This document shows, in pieces, positions 55,607 to 62,716 of a stretch of 64,000 nucleotides of DNA. The stretch spans positions 1-64,000 of the forward strand of contig CALAMI010000012.1 in assembly GCA_937925685.1 (NCBI GenBank), read 5' to 3'. Position numbers and translations under genes: made by a program. Within the stretch, counting starts at the first letter, position 1. Each line of letters begins with the position of its first letter. Below the pieces are notes generated by a model. That model saw only the letters and a list, made by a program, of their open reading frames with translations, was not told the DNA's origin and did no database searches. The DNA is from Candidatus Binatia bacterium. GTDB lineage: Bacteria > Desulfobacterota > Binatia > HRBIN30.

Positions 55607-56026
55607 GCCGCTCCTGTGGCCAAACCCACCCCGGACCGGGCGCGGGCACCGAGCAGCAAAAAGCCAGCCGGCCGTCGTTTGGTTACAACGAGCGCGCGCT
55701 GGCTCAACGCCACCGAACACCGTGCGCTGTCACCAAAAGGCTGGCAACCACTCTCCAAACGATGGAAGGAGCTGACTTGGCCCTTGGCCCGATGCACCCG
55801 TACCAAGCGGAGAGTTCATGCTTCCTTACCCAGACTCCCTTGGTGCCTTTCGTCAGGTGTGCGAGCATAGCGGCCAGCTTCGGGAGGGCACTTGCCGCTT
55901 TCGTTCGCAAAATTCGTGACCTTCCCGGTGTATCCGCGCTTCTCGATCGGGACGCGCCCTAGCTAGAACGACAGCCCTCTGGACACGTCCCGACTGCGCC
56001 CACTTGAGGAACCGCGCGCATCTCGG
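55607..56026. other. Convergent intergenic region before regA
   Basis: About 420 bases separate the enoyl-CoA hydratase stop from the end of the response regulator gene. Short frames exist, including one starting with GTG 10 bases after the stop, but none has a motif or ribosome binding site. I see nothing to annotate. Confidence 0.45.
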
Positions 56027-56590
56027 TCACTGCCGCGGTGGGTACTTGCGCAACTTTCGCTGTAACGACCGACGATGAATGCCGAGGCGCCGTGCGGCCT
56101 CGGAGATGTTGCCTCCACAGTCCGTGAGCACTCGGTTAATATGTTCCCATTCCGCCCGGGCAAGCGAAGGCGCCGTATATTCTGGTCCTGGCTCCAATGG
56201 AGGTGCTTCGGCACGGGCAAATGCCGCTAGGATATCGTCCGCATCGGCTGGCTTGCTGACGTAGTACACCGCTCCTAACCGCATCGCTTCAATGGCCGTG
56301 GCAATGCTCCCGTAGCCAGTCAAGACCACGATCCGCATCGTCGGATCCAGTCTATGGAGATCGCGCGTAAGCTCCAATCCGGAGCGACCGGGCATTTTCA
56401 AGTCAACAACGGCCATGTCCGGCGACTCCCTTTGTGCCAGAGCCAGTGCTTCCTCGTAGTTACCCGCGGTTGTGACCTCGTAGCCACGCTGTTGAAACGC
56501 CCGCGCCAAACGAGCGCGAAAGATTTCGTCATCATCTACGAGGAGCAAGGCGGTACGTTCGTCCGTGCGCTCCTGGGCGTTCACGTACAT
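56027..56590 (-). CDS. regA: RegA/PrrA-type response regulator
   Basis: The 187-residue response regulator has a receiver domain with D63 (VVDLKMPG) as the phosphate acceptor, the same number as in Rhodobacter RegA. The Fis-type C-terminal helix-turn-helix shows the RegA/ActR/PrrA signature GGNISEAARRLGIHRRSLQRKL. RegA controls genes for anaerobic or energy metabolism in response to respiratory redox state. The ATG of MYVNAQ is chosen for family length (about 184); an in-frame ATG 11 codons upstream would overlap regB by 17 bases. The regB gene lies 16 bases upstream on the same strand. Confidence 0.9.
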   Translation of the reverse strand: MYVNAQERTDERTALLLVDDDEIFRARLARAFQQRGYEVTTAGNYEEALALAQRESPDMAVVDLKMPGRSGLELTRDLHRLDPTMRIVVLTGYGSIATAIEAMRLGAVYYVSKPADADDILAAFARAEAPPLEPGPEYTAPSLARAEWEHINRVLTDCGGNISEAARRLGIHRRSLQRKLRKYPPRQ

Positions 56591-56606
56591 TCCACCCTCT
56601 TCTTTT

Positions 56607-57938
56607 TCACCCTTTGCTGGCATTCTTTGCATCGTTTGCAACGTGACTTTTTGTCGCACCTGCGGTTGGCACAGTGATTCGGGCAGTGGTTCCGACACCG
56701 TACGTGGACTGAATTTCCAAACTCCCCCCCATTTGCTCTACCAGCGTACGGGTGAGAAACAACCCCAAGCCGATGCCCTCTCCTGGGTCCTTCGTTGTAA
56801 AAAAAGGCTCTCCGACGCGCGCCAAAACCTCCGGCGTCATCCCCGTTCCGTTATCACGAACGATTGCCTCGAGCGAACCGTCGTACAGAGCAAGATGGAC
56901 ATGCACGACCCCACCCGGCGGCGACGCTTGCACGGCATTTCGCACCAAGTTGCCCACCGCACGACAGAACGCTTGCCGTGCCAACCGCACTGGCTCGTCT
57001 TGATCCCGCGAACGTACTTCCACAACGGTACGCACATCCCTAGCGGGCGCCTCCCTCTCGAGCTGCGACGCCAGCTCTGCCAGCGAAACCGACTGAATCC
57101 CCTCGCCCATACCTTGCCCGGCCTCAGCCGCCATTTGTTGCAGGATACCCTGGCAGCGTCGCACTTGATCGCGAATCAGCCGGATATCCTCTGCTACTTC
57201 ACCCGAGTCCCCACCGTACGCCTTTTCCAGCTCCCTCGCGGCAACCGCAATGGTCGATAACGGTGTACCCAGTTCGTGTGCCGCGCCAGCCGCCATGGTG
57301 GCTAGCGCGGCAGCCTTTGCTTGTCGCGCGGCCAGATCCCGAGCTGCGGCCAGTTCACGTTCCCTCTCAGCGAGTGCTTGCCGTACTCGCTGAACGAAGT
57401 ACACAATGAATACCGCGCTCACGCCAAAGGCCACGTACATCCCCTGCAAGTGCAGCCACAAGTGATCGTGGTGCGTAGCCTCCGACTGGTGGGGGAAATT
57501 GGGCCATGGAGGAAGTACAAAGAGCAACCCAAAAGCCACCAGCCCCAAAGCGGTAAGCGCCCAAGCAGCCATTGGGCGTAGAGTGACTGCGGCCAGGGCA
57601 ATGTGCACCAAGTATAAAAAACTGAACGGATTCACTGGGCCACCTGTCATGTGCAACAACGCCGTCAACAAAAGCACGTCCAGGGCCAGGATTCCCACCA
57701 ACCACCGCTCCGTAACGGTTCGGCACCGAGCGAACCACGCCGCGATCGCATTGCTTCCTGCCTCTGTGCCAAAAACTGTCACCAGGGCTACCCACGGAAG
57801 CCGAACCCTCAGCAACGCTTCGATCCCAGCAACGACTAACAGTTGTCCCACCAAAGCGAGCCAGCGAAGGCGGACTAGCCAGAGAAGCTGAATGTTCTCG
57901 GGAGTTACCAGGACCGAGCGTCGTTCGTTGCTTTCCAT
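56607..57938 (-). CDS. regB: RegB/PrrB-type redox-sensing histidine kinase
   Basis: The 443-residue membrane kinase has about six transmembrane helices. It carries the RegB quinone-sensing heptapeptide GGPVNPF (99-105) in a conserved loop, the phosphoacceptor H221 in HELGTPLSTIAV, and the redox-active cysteine C262 in VRRCQGIL. These correspond to H225 and C265 of Rhodobacter RegB. The ATP-binding region ends with a DPGEGIGLGLFLTRTL G2 box. It would autophosphorylate under reducing conditions and phosphorylate RegA. A start at MESNERR is chosen over an upstream in-frame codon. It is divergent from the outer-membrane protein gene. Confidence 0.92.
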   Translation of the reverse strand: MESNERRSVLVTPENIQLLWLVRLRWLALVGQLLVVAGIEALLRVRLPWVALVTVFGTEAGSNAIAAWFARCRTVTERWLVGILALDVLLLTALLHMTGGPVNPFSFLYLVHIALAAVTLRPMAAWALTALGLVAFGLLFVLPPWPNFPHQSEATHHDHLWLHLQGMYVAFGVSAVFIVYFVQRVRQALAERERELAAARDLAARQAKAAALATMAAGAAHELGTPLSTIAVAARELEKAYGGDSGEVAEDIRLIRDQVRRCQGILQQMAAEAGQGMGEGIQSVSLAELASQLEREAPARDVRTVVEVRSRDQDEPVRLARQAFCRAVGNLVRNAVQASPPGGVVHVHLALYDGSLEAIVRDNGTGMTPEVLARVGEPFFTTKDPGEGIGLGLFLTRTLVEQMGGSLEIQSTYGVGTTARITVPTAGATKSHVANDAKNASKG

Positions 57939-57994
57939 CTTCTTGGAATTATTGCAAGGATAGCTTTTCCCCGCAGCCCGGTGCTTGTTTGATC

Positions 57995-58009
57995 GCGACA
58001 ATTCGCCAC
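57995..58009 (-). promoter_or_regulatory. Candidate RegA/RegR-type binding site
   Basis: On the minus strand this reads GTGGC, five bases, GTCGC, in the 121-base divergent region between regB and the outer-membrane protein gene. It is close to the RegA/RegR box as I recall it (GCGGC-N5-GTCGC or GNGRCRTTNNGNCGC), with one mismatch in the first half-site or two in the central T pair. A regulatory link is inferred. Confidence 0.35.
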
Positions 58010-58059
58010 ATCGATCGCCATCTGGTGCAAGCTATTACCGCTGGCGTAGGAGTGCAAAC

Positions 58060-59088
58060 GTGACAAAGTTTGAACCTTTTCGCCTGACGTGTGTCCTCAT
58101 TTTCTTGGTGTACGCTGCAGCTCCTTTGGCGGCTCTTGGTTGTGATATCTGTGCCATCTATACTGCAACTGAGCTCCAGGAGAGCCGCACCGGTTGGCGA
58201 GCTGGCATCGCAGAGCAATTCACCCGCTTTGCCACGCTCCAACAGGATGGGGAAAAAATCGCCAATGCCCACCGGGAGCGATTGGAAAGCTCGATTACCC
58301 AGTTGCTCGTAGGCTACTCGTGGAACCCGCGAATCTTATTCCAGCTCAACGCTCCCATCATTCATCGAAGGTTCCGCCGTGCTACGACGGCGGGAATCGA
58401 CCACGATCAGGAGAGTGGCTTGGGCGACATTTCCTTGCACGCCATCGGCACACTCGTACAAGCTGTCAGCGAAAACAGCGTGCAAAGAGTCTCGTTGTCT
58501 CTCGGTGTCAAAGTACCCACAGGAAGTTCCGCCCGGCTACGGGAGGAACTCGCCGAAGACTCGGAGACCCCCCACGCCGATATTCCACCCGTGTTCCGCA
58601 CTCGTCTTTTGTATCCACGTCACGCTCACCCTAGCGTCACGAGCGGTATCCATGGCCACGATGTGGCCCTCGGTTCTGGGTCTACCGACGTCATTTTCGG
58701 TGGCCAGTGGTTAGCTACCTACCGCCGCTTCTACGGCAACTTGCTGCTGCAGTACTTCGTGCGCACCGAAGGATCGTACGACTATACCTTTGCGAACGAA
58801 ACCATCCTTTCCGGAGGCCCTGGTTTGTTCCTGTTGACCCGCCACGATTCGACTCTGGGTTTGCAATCGCAGTTCACCCTCGACACTAAGGGCACCGACA
58901 CGCTTCGCGGCGAGCGCGTCGGCGACACCGGAGCAACCTTTGTTTATGGCGGCCCGGCGGTGCATTGGACTTGGAAAACCAGCCTTAGTGCCGATCTCAG
59001 CCTCGATTTTCCAGTGCTACGGAACAATACCTCGTTGCAAATCGTTCCCGACTTACGGGTGCGAGGGGGGTTGGTGTGGCGATTCTAA
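58060..59088 (+). CDS. Outer-membrane beta-barrel protein with N-terminal CDIC motif
   Basis: The 342-residue exported protein has a hydrophobic signal followed directly by GCDICAIYTATEL, a Cys-x-x-Cys motif at the mature N-terminus. The rest is rich in amphipathic strands (ITQLLVGYSWNPRI, RVSLSLGVKVPTG, LLLQYFVRTEG) and ends in a C-terminal Phe (LVWRF), typical of outer-membrane barrels. Related proteins sit beside thioredoxin-like and SCO-type genes, matching the TlpA-like gene that overlaps its end by 13 bases. The GTG start has AGGAG seven bases upstream. Function is unknown; metal- or redox-dependent transport is a guess. Confidence 0.75.
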   Translation: MTKFEPFRLTCVLIFLVYAAAPLAALGCDICAIYTATELQESRTGWRAGIAEQFTRFATLQQDGEKIANAHRERLESSITQLLVGYSWNPRILFQLNAPIIHRRFRRATTAGIDHDQESGLGDISLHAIGTLVQAVSENSVQRVSLSLGVKVPTGSSARLREELAEDSETPHADIPPVFRTRLLYPRHAHPSVTSGIHGHDVALGSGSTDVIFGGQWLATYRRFYGNLLLQYFVRTEGSYDYTFANETILSGGPGLFLLTRHDSTLGLQSQFTLDTKGTDTLRGERVGDTGATFVYGGPAVHWTWKTSLSADLSLDFPVLRNNTSLQIVPDLRVRGGLVWRF

Positions 59089-59633
59089 GGGACCGCAAAA
59101 GCCTCCGGCTCGTCACTGCAGTTCTATTGGGGTGCAGCGGGCTTGTCTTTTGCCACCCGCGCACGACGGCTGCGCTGCGACAGGGAAAACCCTTTCCAAA
59201 TGTCGAACTCGAGGACGAGAACGGAATTCCTGCCACTCTGGACCTGCGAAATTCCACTCGAGCCTTGATCCTCGTCTGGGCGACCTGGTGTGCTCCTTGT
59301 CATGAAGCCCTCCCCGCGCTCCTTCATGCTGTCAAAGCGCTACCAGATGATCGCCGCCCGACGCTGATTCTCTGGAACATCGACCGTGATCGAGACAGAG
59401 CAAAAAAGTTCCTCGTCCAGCTCCAGTTGGACCTTCACGAAACCGTGATCCGTTTTGACCCCGAGGGCCGTGAATTTCACCGGCTAGGCGCTCCGGGAAT
59501 GCCTGCCACGTTCGTCATCGTCGGCGGCACCATAAAGGCAGCCTTCGGCGGGTACCAGCCTGAGATACAACAAAAGGTCATCCGAACTTTGAACGCCATG
59601 CAACCCGGTGAAGCCCCGCTTCAAAATCCCTAG
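59076..59633 (+). CDS. TlpA/ResA-like periplasmic thioredoxin
   Basis: The 185-residue exported thioredoxin-fold protein has the active site C72-A-P-C75 (WATWCAPCHEALPAL) and a later cis-Pro loop (GAPGMPATFVIV). TlpA/ResA proteins reduce disulphides in the periplasm, for example in cytochrome c or copper-centre maturation. The N-terminal signal peptide includes a Gly-Cys (LLGCSG) that might make it a lipoprotein. The start overlaps the OMP stop by 13 bases, which suggests coupled expression and a joint role. Confidence 0.85.
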   Translation: MAILRDRKSLRLVTAVLLGCSGLVFCHPRTTAALRQGKPFPNVELEDENGIPATLDLRNSTRALILVWATWCAPCHEALPALLHAVKALPDDRRPTLILWNIDRDRDRAKKFLVQLQLDLHETVIRFDPEGREFHRLGAPGMPATFVIVGGTIKAAFGGYQPEIQQKVIRTLNAMQPGEAPLQNP

Positions 59634-59647
59634 GACATTTCGCGGTC

Positions 59648-60742
59648 TTAGTCTGGCCGTTGGCTTTCCGCCGGGTGTGCTGTCCGAGGCTGAACAAGCA
59701 CCGTCATGATTCTCCTCCCCTGGACCCGTTCCACGACAAAGCGCACACCCTCCAGCTCCACGGAGCAACCCTCTTCCGGAATGCGTCCGGCGAGACCAAA
59801 CACCAAGCCGCCCACGGTATTCCAGCTCGCGTGTGGAAGCTCCACTCCAAGTAGCTCGTTGAGGTCCACAATGGGCAGGCTAGCCTGCACGCGGTACGAG
59901 CCATCCGGCAAAGAAAAGACCTCAGGAGCCTCCTGGTCGAATTCATCGGCGATCTGCCCCACAAGCTCCTCGAGCAAATCTTCCAAGCTCACAACCCCCG
60001 TTACAGACCCGTATTCGTCGCTGACAACTGCCAAGTGAAATCCCGTTTCTTGCATTTCACGAAAAAGCTCAGCCAAAGGTTTCGTTTCCGGTACAAAGCG
60101 CGCTGGTCGCGCTACGCTTTTCACCGGCAGCTCGCCTTCTCCCCGCACGAGGGCTCCCAGAAGGTCTTTCACGTGTACCACACCTTCGGTGGAATCCAGG
60201 TCTCCCGAAAACACCGGGCATCGAGAAACCCCGTGCTCCAGCATCTTTTTTGCCGCCTCACGTACCGATGTCTCCACGCTCACGGCGACCACATCTGGCC
60301 GTGGCACCATGACTTCCCGAACAATCCGTTGGCTCAGCCGTATGGTCGCGCTCGGAAAGCTGGCCTTTGCCACGGAATTTTCCAACGAAGGCGCCGCTTT
60401 GGCTTCAAGCTCTTGCGGGAGCCGGAATAAGGCGGGCAGTACCCTCATCCACAGTCGACCAAGTTGGGCGAGCCAAGCTGGCTGGCTCACGCCACCCTTC
60501 GCCATGAGGAGGCTAAGAAAACGCCCGGCAACCGGAGGCGTCAAAAACAAGAACAAAAAACTGATGATCGCGCTCAGAACCCATTTCCCAATCCAAAGCT
60601 GCAGCGCTAGGGCCACAGCTATTGCGACGGCGCCGCACAGAAAGCCAACCGTCGCGCCGGCCCCCACATGCCAGTGGAACTGATCAAGCTCGTCTCCGGG
60701 CGGCGCGGAAACGATTGGTTTGTTGCCGTCCGCGACTTTCAT
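59648..60742 (-). CDS. CBS/CorC_HlyC domain membrane protein (truncated CNNM-type)
   Basis: The 364-residue protein has only two predicted transmembrane helices at the N-terminus, far fewer than a full DUF21/CNNM domain. A conserved motif (REVMVPRPDVVAVSVE), two CBS domains and a C-terminal CorC_HlyC FAD-binding-like domain (GSYRVQASLPIVDLNELLG ... WNTVGGLVFGLAGRIPEEG) follow. CNNM/CorC proteins export magnesium or cobalt, or regulate transport. The abbreviated membrane portion makes a regulatory or partner role likely. It is on the minus strand downstream of the DUF3365 gene, separated by a hairpin. Confidence 0.85.
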   Translation of the reverse strand: MKVADGNKPIVSAPPGDELDQFHWHVGAGATVGFLCGAVAIAVALALQLWIGKWVLSAIISFLFLFLTPPVAGRFLSLLMAKGGVSQPAWLAQLGRLWMRVLPALFRLPQELEAKAAPSLENSVAKASFPSATIRLSQRIVREVMVPRPDVVAVSVETSVREAAKKMLEHGVSRCPVFSGDLDSTEGVVHVKDLLGALVRGEGELPVKSVARPARFVPETKPLAELFREMQETGFHLAVVSDEYGSVTGVVSLEDLLEELVGQIADEFDQEAPEVFSLPDGSYRVQASLPIVDLNELLGVELPHASWNTVGGLVFGLAGRIPEEGCSVELEGVRFVVERVQGRRIMTVLVQPRTAHPAESQRPD

Positions 60743-60800
60743 CGAAGGTATTGAAATGCGGTATCGCCCAATTTTCCCTGGAAACTGTTATCTCCAAACG

Positions 60801-60820
60801 AGCGCACAATCCTGTGCGCT
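60801..60820 (-). terminator. Hairpin after the DUF3365 gene
   Basis: AGCGCAC and GTGCGCT form a perfect seven-base stem with a six-base loop just downstream of the DUF3365 stop (minus strand). It probably separates it from the CBS gene, although no T-run follows. Confidence 0.45.
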
Positions 60821-61395
60821 TATTCGGATTTTGGAATCTCGGCCCAAAAGAAACCTCGAAATTCGCCTTCACGGAATCCCGTAGCACGGTCCCCTGGATA
60901 CAATTCCGCCAACGTAGCACGGAGCCCAGGATCAAAGCTTTCAGGGGCACCGTGGCAGACAAGGCATGTCCCGGCCGTAGCGATTGGTCGCAATACTCCA
61001 ACACGATCCCCGAGGTCGACAACCACCTTACTCACGGCGGAAGCTGGCTGACCGGCAGCCCGCTCCAGATACGGAACGACCCAATCGCGAGGCGCGTTAG
61101 CCGGATTGCGTAACTTGTGACTTGTACGTCCCAACTGAATCCCCGCTTCCCCGGCCACCGCCCGAGCGAGGTCCGGCGCTTCTTCACGGCAAACTTTGAC
61201 CGCGCCAGCTGGCCCTTTTTCCTCAAGGGCGGCAAGCAACCGAGCTTGTAATCGCTGCTGCAAAACATCCATGGCCTTCTCCGCACGGCGCTCGGCTGTT
61301 CCGATGGGGCGCGGTTCCTCGCCAACGGCGCGGGGCGCCTCATGCGCGAATACCAGCACTAAAAGCCCAACGGTCGCTCCCAGCCGCTTGCTCAT
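60820..61395 (-). CDS. DUF3365 (Tll0287-like) haem-binding protein
   Basis: The 191-residue exported protein has a signal peptide, a long helical region (AEKAMDVLQQRLQARLLAALEEKGPAGAVKVC) and one c-type haem motif, C144-L-V-C147-H148. It ends with the DUF3365 tail GFREGEFRGFFWAEIPK. The family includes haem-binding PAS-like sensors and cytochromes such as Tll0287. The single haem could sense redox or gas, or carry electrons. It lies beside a CBS-domain gene and near the RegBA/TlpA group, consistent with a redox theme. No kinase is fused. Confidence 0.87.
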   Translation of the reverse strand: MSKRLGATVGLLVLVFAHEAPRAVGEEPRPIGTAERRAEKAMDVLQQRLQARLLAALEEKGPAGAVKVCREEAPDLARAVAGEAGIQLGRTSHKLRNPANAPRDWVVPYLERAAGQPASAVSKVVVDLGDRVGVLRPIATAGTCLVCHGAPESFDPGLRATLAELYPGDRATGFREGEFRGFFWAEIPKSE

Positions 61396-61542
61396 AGGTC
61401 CATTCCTCTGTTCTCGTCCTTGGAGGGAGGCCCCAATCCCGCTCGGGGACGCGTGCCCTCCAGCAACCGTGCACGCTGGCGAGGAAAATTTTTGAAGCTC
61501 AGCAAGGCCAGGTCGTCTGAGACCGCGTTATCGGAGGTTTCC

Positions 61543-62046
61543 ATGGAGCACGTTTTGGTGGTGGTGGATAACAATGTCAACGCCCGCATTGTCTGCCAGG
61601 TATTGCTCGAGTCTCGAGGGGATCCTTGCACGTTCTGGGCGTGTGGAGCCGATGCTGCCTGCCCGGTGCACGGTGTGTCCCGCGGGAACATTTTTCTGTG
61701 CGACGCCGAGCTCAACGAAAAAGGCCACATCCAGAACTTGCAAAGCACCTTGGATTATTTACAAAACTCGTGGCAAGAGCCTGTGGCAGTGCTCGTTGTC
61801 ACGGAAGAACCCGCAAGGGTTCACGTGGCTGGCCTCAGCGACCGTATCGACCGGGTCATTCACCCGAACGAGGTTGGCGGAAAGCTGCTCGCTGTAATCG
61901 ACGCACTCCGAGCAATCTCGGCTCCGCTTTACAGTCGTATCGTCACGCGCTCGCAACCGTCCGTCGGTGCGCGAAATCGAGCAATCCTGGCATCAGCCGC
62001 GACCGGAGAGGTGGCTGCTTCAACGGACGGTCCTCGTCCGAGCTAA
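61543..62046 (+). CDS. Degenerate receiver-like protein, unknown function
   Basis: The 167-residue protein has the beta-alpha pattern of a response-regulator receiver: MEHVLVVVDN at strand 1, D54 (FLCDAEL) at the phosphate-acceptor position and VLVVTEE with T87 at strand 4. The usual conserved Lys is replaced by His107 (VIHPNEV). The first acidic pair is DN instead of DD. Between strands 1 and 3 it has a C29-x4-C34-x5-C40-P-x-H cluster that might bind metal. GGAGG precedes the ATG. The last 40 residues are low-complexity. No named family is recognised; the receiver relation is inferred. Confidence 0.5.
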   Translation: MEHVLVVVDNNVNARIVCQVLLESRGDPCTFWACGADAACPVHGVSRGNIFLCDAELNEKGHIQNLQSTLDYLQNSWQEPVAVLVVTEEPARVHVAGLSDRIDRVIHPNEVGGKLLAVIDALRAISAPLYSRIVTRSQPSVGARNRAILASAATGEVAASTDGPRPS

Positions 62047-62224
62047 GGAGAGTCTGCCTGGGAAGATCAGTGACCGCGCCAAGAGCGGTGGAGCTCCTAG
62101 CATCTAAGCCGGCCACACACCGAGGCGCGTCCGCTCCCGCGGGCAACGACCAGGATAGGGCGTACCGCACCGAAGAGCGCGGCGACTTGCGCGCGACTCA
62201 CGACGAGGCTATTGAGCCGCGGCC

Positions 62225-62635
62225 ATGTCGACCGAGACGCGGCCCAAGGGCAACGGCGGAAGAAGGCTCCGTGCTTCCAAGGCCGCCGCGTCTATCCTCG
62301 CCACTTTGCTTTTGGTTCAGGCTTTTCCGCTCTTGCGGCATTTCCACCTTCACATTCCGCCGCTCTGTGCAGAAGGGCAAAACCCAGATCAGGAGTCCAT
62401 CGGGCCTTGTGGGCAGGACTCTCACAGAACCTCGCTTCATCACGACACCGTGGGTTGCGCGCTTTGTCGCGCGGTACGGGATCTCAGCCGCGGCGAGAAC
62501 GTTTCCCCGGTTGCACTAAACATCCCCTTCCACGAGGGCTTCACTCATTGGCAAGGCCCGCAGGCTTTCCTTGCTTCCGCTTGCGCGACTTGTCCTCCGC
62601 CACGCGCTCCTCCGCGACGAACCATTTCCCTGTAA
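62225..62635 (+). CDS. Small secreted His/Cys protein (DUF2946-like)
   Basis: The 136-residue protein has a basic N-terminus and a signal or membrane segment (about 20-37). A short histidine-rich region (RHFHLHIPPLCAE, HRTSLHHD) and a CxxC pair (C78, C81) in HDTVGCALCRAV follow. This layout is typical of small exported metal-linked proteins such as DUF2946 that sit before outer-membrane metal receptors. No ribosome binding site is clear at the ATG. It lies 81 bases before the receptor gene on the same strand. Metal sensing or chaperoning is inferred. Confidence 0.5.
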   Translation: MSTETRPKGNGGRRLRASKAAASILATLLLVQAFPLLRHFHLHIPPLCAEGQNPDQESIGPCGQDSHRTSLHHDTVGCALCRAVRDLSRGENVSPVALNIPFHEGFTHWQGPQAFLASACATCPPPRAPPRRTISL

Positions 62636-62716
62636 AGGCATTTGCCCCGGGGCCCGTTCGGGGCACGCTCCACAGAGCGTCCCAGGCACACCTGCACGTT
62701 CGTCAGAGGAGGATCC

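Noticed and set aside
55108-55962. 284-codon plus-strand frame overlapping the enoyl-CoA hydratase
   Set aside because: It is a frameshifted shadow of the hydratase gene for most of its length and shows no motif afterwards.
61626-62519. 297-codon plus-strand frame
   Set aside because: It overlaps two better-supported genes in other frames and has biased, motif-free composition.
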